From: an uncultured Erysipelotrichaceae bacterium
Lineage (GTDB): Bacteria; Bacillota_I; Bacilli_A; RF39; UBA660
Direction of reading: 5' to 3'
DNA: 8,244 nucleotides
Assembly (NCBI GenBank): GCA_902803685.1
Contig: CADCQR010000032.1
Span: 1 to 8,244, forward strand
Position numbers and translations under genes: made by a program. Below are positions 1 to 7,274 of this stretch, one piece after another. The notes beneath the pieces were generated by a model that was not told the origin of the DNA, made no database searches, and saw only the letters and a list, made by a program, of their open reading frames with translations. Within the stretch, counting starts at the first letter, position 1, and every line of letters begins with the position of its first letter.

Positions 1-16
1 CAGTTGACATAGTTTG

Positions 17-45
17 TTGCATAAAAATGTTTTTTGTGATATTAT
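17..45 (+). promoter_or_regulatory. weak candidate promoter for secG
   Basis: The leader before secG holds a -10-like TATTAT (40-45) with a poor -35-like TTGCAT (17-22) 17 bases upstream. A second -10-like TATAAG overlaps at 45-50. A perfect TTGACA at 4-9 has no good -10 at normal spacing. A promoter here is plausible because a well-placed ribosome site follows, but the boxes are weak and the true promoter may lie outside the window. Confidence 0.3.
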
Positions 46-73
46 ATAAGTACATTTTAAGGCGGAGGTTTAT

Positions 74-289
74 ATGGAGACAGCATTATTGATTATATCA
101 ATTTTATTAATAATTATTGTTTTATTACAGAGTGGTAAGGCAGAGGGTGCTGCGCAGATTTTATCTGGTGGTAACAATGAACTGTTTAAAGCAAGAAAAG
201 AACGTGGTCCTGAGTTAGTAATAACTAGAGTAACTTTTTTCTTGGGAATGTCGTTTTTTGTCATTTGTTTAGTTTCAATGTTCATTTAG
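74..289 (+). CDS. secG: SecG, preprotein translocase subunit
   Basis: SecG is the small accessory subunit of the SecYEG channel in the cytoplasmic membrane, where it assists SecA-driven export. The 71-residue product has the standard layout: a hydrophobic helix at about residues 4-18, the conserved LLQSGK segment at its end, a polar loop with a Gly-rich SGG and a LF pair, then a second membrane helix at about 50-71. Length and motifs match the family well. The ATG has a strong Shine-Dalgarno GGCGGAGG (61-68) at good spacing. It lies directly upstream of rnr, a frequent Firmicutes arrangement. A weak GC-poor dyad followed by nine T residues (288-308) may slow or stop transcription after it, and rnr has its own -10 box. 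Confidence 0.93.
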   Translation: METALLIISILLIIIVLLQSGKAEGAAQILSGGNNELFKARKERGPELVITRVTFFLGMSFFVICLVSMFI

Positions 290-346
290 GGTTAATTCCT
301 TTTTTTTTGCTCTTTTTCGAGACTAGTTATATCGTGAATTTTGGGT

Positions 347-352
347 TATAAT
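347..352 (+). promoter_or_regulatory. candidate -10 box for rnr operon
   Basis: A consensus TATAAT lies 21 bases upstream of the rnr ATG. No good -35 is visible at 16-18 bases upstream (TAGTTA at 324-329 is poor), so strength is uncertain. If used, transcription would begin near 359, downstream of the possible TTG start at 341, which supports the ATG at 374. Confidence 0.45.
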
Positions 353-373
353 AAAATTATAGAAGGTGGTATT

Positions 374-2482
374 ATGAAAGATAAGATAATAAATATTTTA
401 CAAAACACAAATAAAGCTTTATCTGTTTTTGAAATTGAGGATAATCTTGGAATAAATTCGTTAGATGATACTAAAGAATTATTAAAAGTTTTGCATGACT
501 TGGAAGGAGAAACCGTGATATATCATACTAATAAAGATAAATATATGATGCTTGAGAATAGTCATTTGAGGCGTGGTGTGATGAGGGCTAATAGAAAAGG
601 TTTTGGTTTTGTTGAGATTGAAGGTTCAGAAAATGATATTTATGTTTCTCCTGAGCATATGAATGGGGCTATTCATGATGATATAGTCTTGGTTGAGATT
701 ACTAGTAAAGTAAATTTAGATAAGTTAGAGGGAAGAGTTCTAAAAATATTAAGGAGACAGGTTGAGCAGTATATAGGAGAAATTAGTTTTGATCAAAAAG
801 GAAAAGGACATATCTTGTTGGATGATAAAAAAATAAAGTTGAATATAGAAATTCCAAAAGAATATAGTAAAAATGCTGTAGATGGGCATAAAGTTGTTGT
901 TGAGCTAGTGCGAAAGTTAAATGATAATCTGCGATATGAAGGAAAAGTTGTAGATATTATAGGTCATAAAAACGATCCTGGGGTAGATATTTTGTCTATT
1001 ATTTATAAGTATAATATAAACACCAAATTTCCTGATGCTGTTAAAGAGCAAGTTGCTAGTATTCCAATGGAAGTTATGCCAGAGGATATGAAAGACAGGA
1101 CAGATTTAAGGGCAGAAGAAATATTTACTATTGATGGTGATGATACAAAGGATATTGATGATGCCATTTCTATTAAGCGATTGAATAATGGTCATTATGA
1201 ATTGGGCGTACATATTGCTGATGTAAGTTATTACGTAAAGGAAGGTACACCTCTTGATGATGAGGCTATGGAAAGAGGTACGAGTGTTTATTTGGTAGAT
1301 AGGGTAATACCGATGTTACCACATGAATTATCAAATGGAATTTGTTCTCTTAATCCAAATGTTGATAGATTAGCAGTATCTTGTGTAATGGAATTCGATA
1401 GTCAGGGTAAACAATTAAACTATCAAATATTTCCAAGTATAATAAGGTCAAGAATACAAATGACTTATAAGAATGTTAATAGCATATTAGAAGATAATGT
1501 GGTTCCAGATGGATATGAAAAATATGAAAAAAGTTTGCGATTAATGGATGAATTAGCTAAGATATTGCAAAGAGCTATAGTTAAGCGCGGTTACATAAAT
1601 TTTGATGTTAATGAAGCTAAGATACTTGTTGATGAAAATTGTAAACCATACAATGTAGTATTACGTGAACAGCGTACTGGGGAAAAGTTGATTGAATCAT
1701 TTATGATTGCTGCTAATGAGTGTGTGGCCACACATATATATTTCATGAATCTACCTTTTATATATAGGATACATGAGTATCCCAAGGAGGAAAAAATTAG
1801 ATCTTTCTTGAGTTTTGTAAGTAGTTTAGGGTATTCTGTTACTGGAGATATTAAAAATTTCAAACCAACAACTATTCAGAGGATTTTAAAGCAGCTTGAA
1901 GATAAGCCGGAGTTTAGTATTTTGTCCGCTTTATTATTGAGAAGTATGCAAAAGGCTGTTTATAGTTATGAGAATATGGGACACTATGGTTTAGCAAGTA
2001 CTTGTTATACACATTTTACTTCTCCTATAAGAAGATATCCTGATACTACGGTACATAGATTATTGCATACATATTTATTTGATAAAAATATTAGTATGGG
2101 TACTATAAAAAAGTGGGAAGAAAAGCTAGTTTATATAAGTGAGCATTCTTCTGACAGAGAACGAGCATCAGTAGATTGTGAGCGAGAAGTTGAGGATATG
2201 AAAATGGCCGAATATATGGAAGAACATATAGGTGAGACATTTGATGGAATGATTTCTTCTGTTACAAGTTTTGGCTTATTTGTGCAGTTAGATAATATGA
2301 TAGAGGGACTTGTACCGATAAAGGATATGCCTGACTATTTTCATTTTGATGAGGAAAATATGACATTAATTGGTGAAAGAACAAATATAAGGTATAGAAT
2401 AGGTGAAAGACTTTTAGTAAAAGTAATAAGGGCTTCAAAAGATGAAAAGACAATTGATTTTGAAATTGTTAAGAAGGTATAG
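374..2482 (+). CDS. rnr: Ribonuclease R (RNB-family 3'-5' exoribonuclease)
   Basis: RNase R is a processive 3'-5' exoribonuclease that degrades structured RNA, including mRNAs released by tmRNA rescue, in the cytoplasm. Taking the ATG at 374 gives 702 residues, usual for Firmicutes. In order: an N-terminal winged-helix-like region (about 1-60), a cold-shock OB domain (about 65-110, with the GFGFV segment at 76-80), a second OB region, the RNB catalytic domain (about 245-570) and a C-terminal S1 domain (about 620-700). The active site reads TIDGDDTKDIDD (252-263); D254, D260, D262 and D263 match the metal-binding aspartates of E. coli RNase R. The SPIRRYPD motif is at 550-557. An in-frame TTG at 341 would add 11 residues but lacks a ribosome site, whereas the ATG has AAGGTGG (364-370). 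The protein ends soon after S1, without a long lysine-rich tail. It heads a tight cluster with the capA-like gene and smpB. Confidence 0.95.
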   Translation: MKDKIINILQNTNKALSVFEIEDNLGINSLDDTKELLKVLHDLEGETVIYHTNKDKYMMLENSHLRRGVMRANRKGFGFVEIEGSENDIYVSPEHMNGAIHDDIVLVEITSKVNLDKLEGRVLKILRRQVEQYIGEISFDQKGKGHILLDDKKIKLNIEIPKEYSKNAVDGHKVVVELVRKLNDNLRYEGKVVDIIGHKNDPGVDILSIIYKYNINTKFPDAVKEQVASIPMEVMPEDMKDRTDLRAEEIFTIDGDDTKDIDDAISIKRLNNGHYELGVHIADVSYYVKEGTPLDDEAMERGTSVYLVDRVIPMLPHELSNGICSLNPNVDRLAVSCVMEFDSQGKQLNYQIFPSIIRSRIQMTYKNVNSILEDNVVPDGYEKYEKSLRLMDELAKILQRAIVKRGYINFDVNEAKILVDENCKPYNVVLREQRTGEKLIESFMIAANECVATHIYFMNLPFIYRIHEYPKEEKIRSFLSFVSSLGYSVTGDIKNFKPTTIQRILKQLEDKPEFSILSALLLRSMQKAVYSYENMGHYGLASTCYTHFTSPIRRYPDTTVHRLLHTYLFDKNISMGTIKKWEEKLVYISEHSSDRERASVDCEREVEDMKMAEYMEEHIGETFDGMISSVTSFGLFVQLDNMIEGLVPIKDMPDYFHFDEENMTLIGERTNIRYRIGERLLVKVIRASKDEKTIDFEIVKKV

Positions 2483-2488
2483 TGTATT

Positions 2489-3709
2489 ATGAGTAGTAGG
2501 AAGTTGCGGTTGGTAAAAAGAAAATTTATAAAAAAAGTCAACATTATATTTCTTCTAATGGCAGTTTGCTTGGGTGTTGTTTGGGTTTATTTATATAATG
2601 GCAAGGATGTTTATAGTGATAAAAAACAAACAATAGATAACAGAAATGATCTTCCAATACAAAAAAAAGAAGTAAAAGAATATAAAGCTAGCTTGTTTAT
2701 GGTGGGTGATGCTCTTATACATTGGGGTGTTTATAATGATGCCAAGCAAGCTGATGGCTCTTATAACTTTGTTCCAATGTTGGAGTATATAAAACCAATT
2801 TCTTCAAAATATGATTTAGCGTATTATAACCAAGAGACTGTATTAGGTGGTGCTAGCTTGGGTTATTCTAGCTATCCTAGATTCAATTCTCCGCAAGAAG
2901 TTGGAGATGCATTTATAGATGCTGGTTTTAATATGGTATCTCTTGCTACTAATCATACTATGGATAAGGGTGAGCGGGGTGTAATTAATTCTGTTAATTA
3001 TTGGAATAATCACCCTGAGGTAGCAGCTTCGGGGCAGTGGACTAGCGAAGAGTCAAGGGCAGCATCTGTTCAGAAAATATATGAAGTTAATAATATTAAA
3101 TACGCTTTCATGTCTTATACTATATGGAATAATGGTTTAAGGACTCCTAGCGATAAAACTTATTTAAATAATGAATATAGTGAAGAAAAGGCAAAAAGTG
3201 ATATTGAATCAATTAGAGATATGGTTGATTTTGTAATTGTCGCAATTCATTGGGGTACAGAGTATTCTTTTAGAGTAGATAATAAACAGGAAGAGATTGC
3301 AAATTATTTGTCTAACTTGGGAGCTGATTTGATTATAGGCGCGCATCCACATGTTGTACAAACTGTTGAATATATTAATGGGAATAAGACTTTTGTTATT
3401 TATTCTTTAGGTAATTTTGTTAGCGATCAAAATGATATTGATAATTTTACTGGTTTAGCGTTTGAAGTTACTTTAAAAAAATATATTGATCTTGATGATA
3501 GTGTTACTAGGTCTGTTATTGATCCTAAGGCAGAATTGATATATACTACTACTGTTAAACGTGGTGGTGTTAATCATGATTTTAAGGTTATGCCTTATCC
3601 GTTGTTGAATAATAATCAACTTAATAATTATTTGAATTATTATGAAAAGTATAAGAGTATAGTTAATGAGAGATATCCTGACTTGATTTGGGGTTTAACT
3701 TGGGAGTGA
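2489..3709 (+). CDS. membrane-anchored CapA/PgsA-type protein (PGA_cap fold)
   Basis: This 406-residue protein belongs to the CapA family (PGA_cap domain), which shares the calcineurin-like metallophosphoesterase fold. The name comes from CapA/PgsA of poly-gamma-glutamate capsule synthesis, but most family members have no proven substrate. A basic N-terminus (residues 1-16) precedes one hydrophobic helix at about 17-36 with no evident cleavage site, suggesting an uncleaved anchor with the domain outside the cell. Visible family motifs are MVGD (71-74), YNQET (113-117), ATNHTMDKG (153-161), AIHWGTEY (252-259), GAHPHVVQ (284-291) and YSLGNFVSDQ (305-314). D74, N155, H156, H254, H286 and H288 are likely metal ligands by analogy. 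It starts 6 bases after rnr; the nearest ribosome site, AGAAGG (2472-2477), is inside the rnr end at longish spacing. No capB, capC or pgsE partner is nearby, so a capsule role is not supported by context. Confidence 0.85.
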   Translation: MSSRKLRLVKRKFIKKVNIIFLLMAVCLGVVWVYLYNGKDVYSDKKQTIDNRNDLPIQKKEVKEYKASLFMVGDALIHWGVYNDAKQADGSYNFVPMLEYIKPISSKYDLAYYNQETVLGGASLGYSSYPRFNSPQEVGDAFIDAGFNMVSLATNHTMDKGERGVINSVNYWNNHPEVAASGQWTSEESRAASVQKIYEVNNIKYAFMSYTIWNNGLRTPSDKTYLNNEYSEEKAKSDIESIRDMVDFVIVAIHWGTEYSFRVDNKQEEIANYLSNLGADLIIGAHPHVVQTVEYINGNKTFVIYSLGNFVSDQNDIDNFTGLAFEVTLKKYIDLDDSVTRSVIDPKAELIYTTTVKRGGVNHDFKVMPYPLLNNNQLNNYLNYYEKYKSIVNERYPDLIWGLTWE

Positions 3710-3713
3710 TAAT

Positions 3714-4154
3714 ATGGAAATATTAAATAGAAAAGCGCGACATGATTATTTTGTAGACGAAGTTTTTGAAGCAGGGATTGCTTTAACGGGTACGGAAATA
3801 AAGTCTATTAGAAAAGGTGATTGTAATATAAAAGATTGTTATGGCATTATCAAAAATGGAGAAGTTTTTCTGTTAAATATGTATGTTGGTTTATACAAAG
3901 AAGGAAATATATTTAATCACTTGGAAAATAGAGATAGAAAATTGTTATTACACAAAAAAGAAATAAAAAAAATAGTTCAATTTATAGAAAGAAAAGGCTA
4001 TACTTTAATTCCACTAAAATTATATTTTAAAGATAATATATTAAAAGTTTCTCTTGGTGTTTGCCATGGAAAGAAAGAATATGATAAGCGTGAAACTATA
4101 AAGGAAAGGGATTTAAATAGAGAAGTTGCTAGTAACCTAAAATTTAGATATTAA
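3714..4154 (+). CDS. smpB: SmpB, SsrA-binding protein
   Basis: SmpB binds the tRNA-like end of tmRNA and delivers it to ribosomes stalled on broken mRNA, starting trans-translation. The 146-residue product is full length. It shows the N-terminal NRKARHDY motif (5-12), the GTEIKSIRKGD segment (26-36), KLLLHKKEI near the middle, GYTLIPLKLYFK, and the C-terminal GKKEYDKRE stretch, the tail that reaches into the mRNA channel. The ATG follows a Shine-Dalgarno GGGAG (3702-3706) that abuts the TGA of the capA-like gene, so translation is probably coupled. It ends its operon at the terminator at 4162. Its RNA partner ssrA starts about 4.06 kb downstream on the same strand. Confidence 0.96.
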   Translation: MEILNRKARHDYFVDEVFEAGIALTGTEIKSIRKGDCNIKDCYGIIKNGEVFLLNMYVGLYKEGNIFNHLENRDRKLLLHKKEIKKIVQFIERKGYTLIPLKLYFKDNILKVSLGVCHGKKEYDKRETIKERDLNREVASNLKFRY

Positions 4155-4161
4155 TTAACAA

Positions 4162-4193
4162 AAAGACTACTATATGATATCATAGTAGTCTTT
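4162..4193. terminator. bidirectional terminator between smpB and pflA
   Basis: A perfect 12-bp inverted repeat, AAAGACTACTAT (4162-4173) and ATAGTAGTCTTT (4182-4193), encloses an 8-base loop. On the + strand it is followed by a T-rich tract after smpB. On the - strand the A-run before it becomes a U-run after pflA. The genes converge here, so one hairpin can end both transcripts. The right arm and loop also encode the pflA C-terminus and the left arm holds its stop codon. An inner palindrome (4173-4184) offers an alternative pairing register. Confidence 0.85.
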
Positions 4194-4904
4194 AAATTTA
4201 TTTTCGAAAAATTTATATAATTGATCACATTTTTCTTTTTGCATTTCTTCCCTCTCATAATAAGGATATTTTATATTTAGTACTTTATATTTTTCCATTC
4301 CTAGTTTATGATATGGGAGGAAATCTACTCTTTTTATATTGTGTATATTCTTTTTTAGAAAATTAGCTAAATCTATCATATATTTTTCGTTATCGTTTAT
4401 TCCTGGTATTATTACTTGTCTTATCCAAACTTCCACTTTTGTTTTATTTAATTGGTTGACAAATTCATAGAATTTATCAATTGCGTCATTCCCAGTTATA
4501 TCTATAAATCCTTCTTTAGTTATGTGCTTTATGTCTAATAGAACTAAATCTATATTATCTAATAGTTCATTGTAGTTTCCTAGACCTATTCCGGCTGTAT
4601 CTATAGCTATATGAATATTTTCTTTTTTTAGTTTTTTGCATGTTTCAAGAAGAAAGTCATATTGTAGTAATGGCTCACCTCCAGAGAATGTTACTCCACC
4701 GTTATTTCTTTTGAAATAGGGCTTGTTTCTGATGCATTTTTTTACTATTTCGTCAGCAGAGTAATTTGTTTTTTGAATTTTCCAAGTTTCTGGGTTATGA
4801 CAATATTTACACCTTAATAAACATCCGTTTAGGAAGATGACTGTTCTTATGCCTGGGCCATCTACTAATCCGAAGGTTTCTATTGAATTTAGTGATCCGA
4901 CCAT
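4170..4904 (-). CDS. pflA: pyruvate formate-lyase activating enzyme (radical SAM)
   Basis: PflA uses a [4Fe-4S] cluster and S-adenosylmethionine to abstract a hydrogen from a glycine of PflB, forming the stable glycyl radical needed for activity. The 244-residue product has the cluster motif CxxxCxxC at C28, C32 and C35, followed by HNPETW. It also has NGGVTFSGGEPL (68-79), the GGEP motif that contacts SAM. Length matches the family. The ATG overlaps the pflB stop by one base (TAATG), and the upstream stretch has no purine-rich ribosome site, so initiation probably depends on translation of pflB. The last codons and the stop lie within the terminator hairpin shared with smpB, giving a C-terminus ending KDYYDII. 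Confidence 0.95.
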   Translation of the reverse strand: MVGSLNSIETFGLVDGPGIRTVIFLNGCLLRCKYCHNPETWKIQKTNYSADEIVKKCIRNKPYFKRNNGGVTFSGGEPLLQYDFLLETCKKLKKENIHIAIDTAGIGLGNYNELLDNIDLVLLDIKHITKEGFIDITGNDAIDKFYEFVNQLNKTKVEVWIRQVIIPGINDNEKYMIDLANFLKKNIHNIKRVDFLPYHKLGMEKYKVLNIKYPYYEREEMQKEKCDQLYKFFENKFKDYYDII

Positions 4905-7132
4905 TAGATTTTTTCGTGGAATGTCCTGGATATAACTTCTTCTTGTTGTTTTCTTGTTAGACGATTAAATCTTACTGCATAGCCTGAAACTCTTATTGTT
5001 AATAATGGATACTTATCAGGATTATTCATTGCATCAATTAATGTTTCTCTATTTAAAACATTTACATTTAAGTGGTGTGCTCCTTGTACAAAATATCCAT
5101 CCATCAAAGATACTAGATTATCTATTTGCTGTTCTTTGGTTAGTCCCAATGAGTTTGGTACAATTGAGAATGTGTTTGATATTCCATCACGGCAGCAATG
5201 TTCCCAATCTAATTTTGCTACAGAATTAAGTGAAGCAATTGCTCCAGAGGCATCTCTTCCATGCATTGGATTTGCTCCTGGTGCAAATGGTACGCCAGCT
5301 TTTCTTCCATCTGGTGTAGCGCCTGTTTTTGAACCATAAACTACATTTGATGTTATAGTTAAAACGGATAATGTTGGTTTAGCGTTTCTGTAGCACGGAT
5401 GTGAAGCTAGTTCTGTATATATCTTGTTCAATATTTCTTTTGCTATGTTATCAACTCTATCATCGTCGTTTCCATATTTTGGATAATCGCCTTCAATTTC
5501 AAAGTCTATTGCAATTCCCTCTTCATCTCTGATTGGTCTTACTTTTGCGTATTTTATGGCTGATAAAGAATCTGCCGCTACTGATAATCCTGCTACCCCA
5601 TAGGCCATCAATCGATTTACATATGTATCATGTAACGCTAGTTGTCCAGATTCATATGCGTATTTATCATGCATATAGTGGATTATATTCATTGCATCAC
5701 TATATATTTTTGCGACTTTTTCAAGCATTTTCCAATAAGCATTTTTCACTTTTTCATAATCTAATATCTCATCGCCCATTTTTTCAAATCCGTCTATAAC
5801 CAATTGACGTTTCATTTCGTCAATTCCGCCGTTTATAGAGTACAATAGAGATTTTGCTAAGTTACATCTTGCACCGAAAAATTGCATGTCTTTTCCTACT
5901 CTCATAGATGATACGCAACATGCAATTGCATAATCGTCTCCCATTGATGGACGCATCAAATCATCATTTTCATACTGTATAGCATCTGTTTCAATACTCA
6001 TTTTTGCACAGTATTTTTTCCATGATTCTGGTAGTTCTTGTGCCCATAATACAGTCATGTTTGGTTCTGGTGCTGGATTTAAATTAGAAAGAGTGTTTAA
6101 GATTCTGTATGATGTTTTTGTAACCATACTTTTGCCTTCACTTGTTATACCACCAATAGAGCATGTTACCCATGTTGGATCTCCAGAAAATAATTCATCA
6201 TATTCTGGTGTCCTTAGATGTCTTGCAATTCTAAGCTTTATAACAAATTGGTCTATTATTTCTTGTGCTTCTTTCTCTGTTAAAGTTCCGTTTGCTAAGT
6301 CACGTTCAAAATAAATATCAAAAAATGCATCTACTCTTCCTAGAGACATTGCGGCACCATTATTTTCTTTGATTGCTGCTAAATATCCAAAATATGTCCA
6401 TTGTACGGCTTCTTTAGCATTATTGGCTGGTTGAGAAATGTCATATCCATAGGATGCAGCCATTTTTTTTATTTCTTCTAGTGCTCTGTATTGCATTGAT
6501 ATTTCTTCTCTTAGACGAATGGTTGATTCATCCATAATTTTTATTTGCATTTCATCCCATTCTTTTTTCTTTTGTTCCATTAAGTAGTCTATTCCATACA
6601 ATGCAATTCTTCTGTAGTCGCCAATAATTCTTCCACGACCGTAAGCGTCCGGTAATCCAGTTAGTAGTCCAACATGTCTAGCTACTCTGATATCCTTTGT
6701 GTATGCATCGAAAACGCCTTGATTATGTGTTTTTCTAAATTCGTTAAAATATTTATCTACGTCAGGGTTAAGTTTGTATCCGTATGCATCTAGCTCTTGG
6801 TATACCATCCTAATTCCGCCATACGGATTTACAATTCTTTTTAGCGGTTCATCAGTTTGTAAACCTACGATAATTTCATTATCTTTGTCAATATATCCTG
6901 GATTAAATGCGTTAATTCCTGACATGTGGTCAACATCTATGTCTAAAACATGCTTTTTTAATTCTTCTTTTAATAATTTTTCGCATTTATCCCACACTTT
7001 AGCGGTTCTTTCACTTTTTTCTTCTAAAAAAGATTCATTTCCGTTATATGGTATGTAGTTATTTTTTATGAAGTTGCTGACATTAATTTCATTACACCAA
7101 ACATCTTCTTTAAAGTTTCTCCATTGTTCCAT
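4904..7132 (-). CDS. pflB: formate C-acetyltransferase (pyruvate formate-lyase)
   Basis: PflB converts pyruvate and CoA to acetyl-CoA and formate without oxygen, a main fermentative step, using a glycyl radical. The 742-residue protein is close to the usual length (E. coli 760). The catalytic cysteine pair is C405-C406 in AIACCVSSM, followed by [10 protein letters not shown]. The radical glycine is G717 in [11 protein letters not shown], 25 residues from the end. These features separate true PFL from glycerol dehydratase or other glycyl-radical relatives. The ATG is preceded by GGAGGGG (7149 to 7143 on the - strand), with 10 bases between, slightly long. It is first in a two-gene operon with pflA. 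No focA formate channel is adjacent. I see no clear Rex, FNR or catabolite operator upstream. Confidence 0.97.
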   Translation of the reverse strand: MEQWRNFKEDVWCNEINVSNFIKNNYIPYNGNESFLEEKSERTAKVWDKCEKLLKEELKKHVLDIDVDHMSGINAFNPGYIDKDNEIIVGLQTDEPLKRIVNPYGGIRMVYQELDAYGYKLNPDVDKYFNEFRKTHNQGVFDAYTKDIRVARHVGLLTGLPDAYGRGRIIGDYRRIALYGIDYLMEQKKKEWDEMQIKIMDESTIRLREEISMQYRALEEIKKMAASYGYDISQPANNAKEAVQWTYFGYLAAIKENNGAAMSLGRVDAFFDIYFERDLANGTLTEKEAQEIIDQFVIKLRIARHLRTPEYDELFSGDPTWVTCSIGGITSEGKSMVTKTSYRILNTLSNLNPAPEPNMTVLWAQELPESWKKYCAKMSIETDAIQYENDDLMRPSMGDDYAIACCVSSMRVGKDMQFFGARCNLAKSLLYSINGGIDEMKRQLVIDGFEKMGDEILDYEKVKNAYWKMLEKVAKIYSDAMNIIHYMHDKYAYESGQLALHDTYVNRLMAYGVAGLSVAADSLSAIKYAKVRPIRDEEGIAIDFEIEGDYPKYGNDDDRVDNIAKEILNKIYTELASHPCYRNAKPTLSVLTITSNVVYGSKTGATPDGRKAGVPFAPGANPMHGRDASGAIASLNSVAKLDWEHCCRDGISNTFSIVPNSLGLTKEQQIDNLVSLMDGYFVQGAHHLNVNVLNRETLIDAMNNPDKYPLLTIRVSGYAVRFNRLTRKQQEEVISRTFHEKI

Positions 7133-7157
7133 TTTAAATATTCCCCTCCAATTATGT

Positions 7158-7166
7158 ATTATATCA
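7158..7166 (-). promoter_or_regulatory. extended -10 promoter for pflBA
   Basis: Read on the - strand this is TGATATAAT, a perfect extended -10 (TG-N-TATAAT), which can work without a good -35; the region 17 bases upstream (ATTATA) is poor. Predicted start is near 7151, leaving a leader of only about 19 bases that begins almost at the ribosome site (7149). An additional upstream promoter is possible. Confidence 0.6.
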
Positions 7167-7174
7167 TTTTTCTC

Positions 7175-7274
7175 AATAAATATAATTCTTGTTTTTATAT
7201 AATTAATATACTATAATGTGTAGATAGATAAGGTGATTAAGTGACTTTTTTCTTTAGAAATAAATATAATTCTT
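7175..7274 (+). repeat. 16-bp direct repeat pair, 84 bp apart
   Basis: AATAAATATAATTCTT occurs at 7175-7190 and again at 7259-7274. Similarity continues loosely on both sides: a T-rich, CT-containing stretch before, and a T-rich TATA segment then ATTAAT after. The first copy lies between the divergent promoters and touches the -35 of the unknown gene. The second is coding (residues 7-12 of that gene). It may be a decayed tandem duplication or chance in AT-rich DNA. Confidence 0.45.
7189..7217 (+). promoter_or_regulatory. promoter for the 292-aa unknown gene
   Basis: TTGTTT (7189-7194) and a consensus TATAAT (7212-7217) are separated by 17 bases, a sigma-A type layout with a partial -35. Predicted start is near 7224, giving a short leader of about 17 bases with AAGGTGA (7230-7236) ahead of the GTG. 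It is divergent from the pflBA promoter; both lie in the 108-base gap between the genes, so they may share local regulation. Confidence 0.6.

Noticed and set aside
4..9. Perfect TTGACA as the secG -35
   Set aside because: The sequence 16-18 bases downstream is not -10-like, so the hexamer alone is not enough.
70..285. Reverse-strand reading frame opposite secG
   Set aside because: It is a shadow of secG with no ribosome site or recognisable protein. The same applies to the other short frames opposite rnr, pflB and the unknown gene.
288..308. Intrinsic terminator after secG
   Set aside because: A nine-T run is present but the preceding stem is only 3-4 bp, too weak to call. It may be a pause site.
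341..373. TTG start giving an 11-residue longer RNase R
   Set aside because: No ribosome site precedes the TTG, and a TATAAT box lies inside this stretch. The ATG at 374 has AAGGTGG at good spacing, and RNase R similarity begins there.
3683..3713. Separate smpB promoter (TTGATT and GATAAT)
   Set aside because: The spacing is 19 bases and the start would fall inside the smpB coding region. The tight junction with the capA-like gene fits an operon better.
7133..7240. Rex, FNR or catabolite operator between pflB and the unknown gene
   Set aside because: I looked for TTGTGA/TTGTTA-type dyads and TGTGA-N6-TCACA and found none. The palindromes present are simple AT runs.
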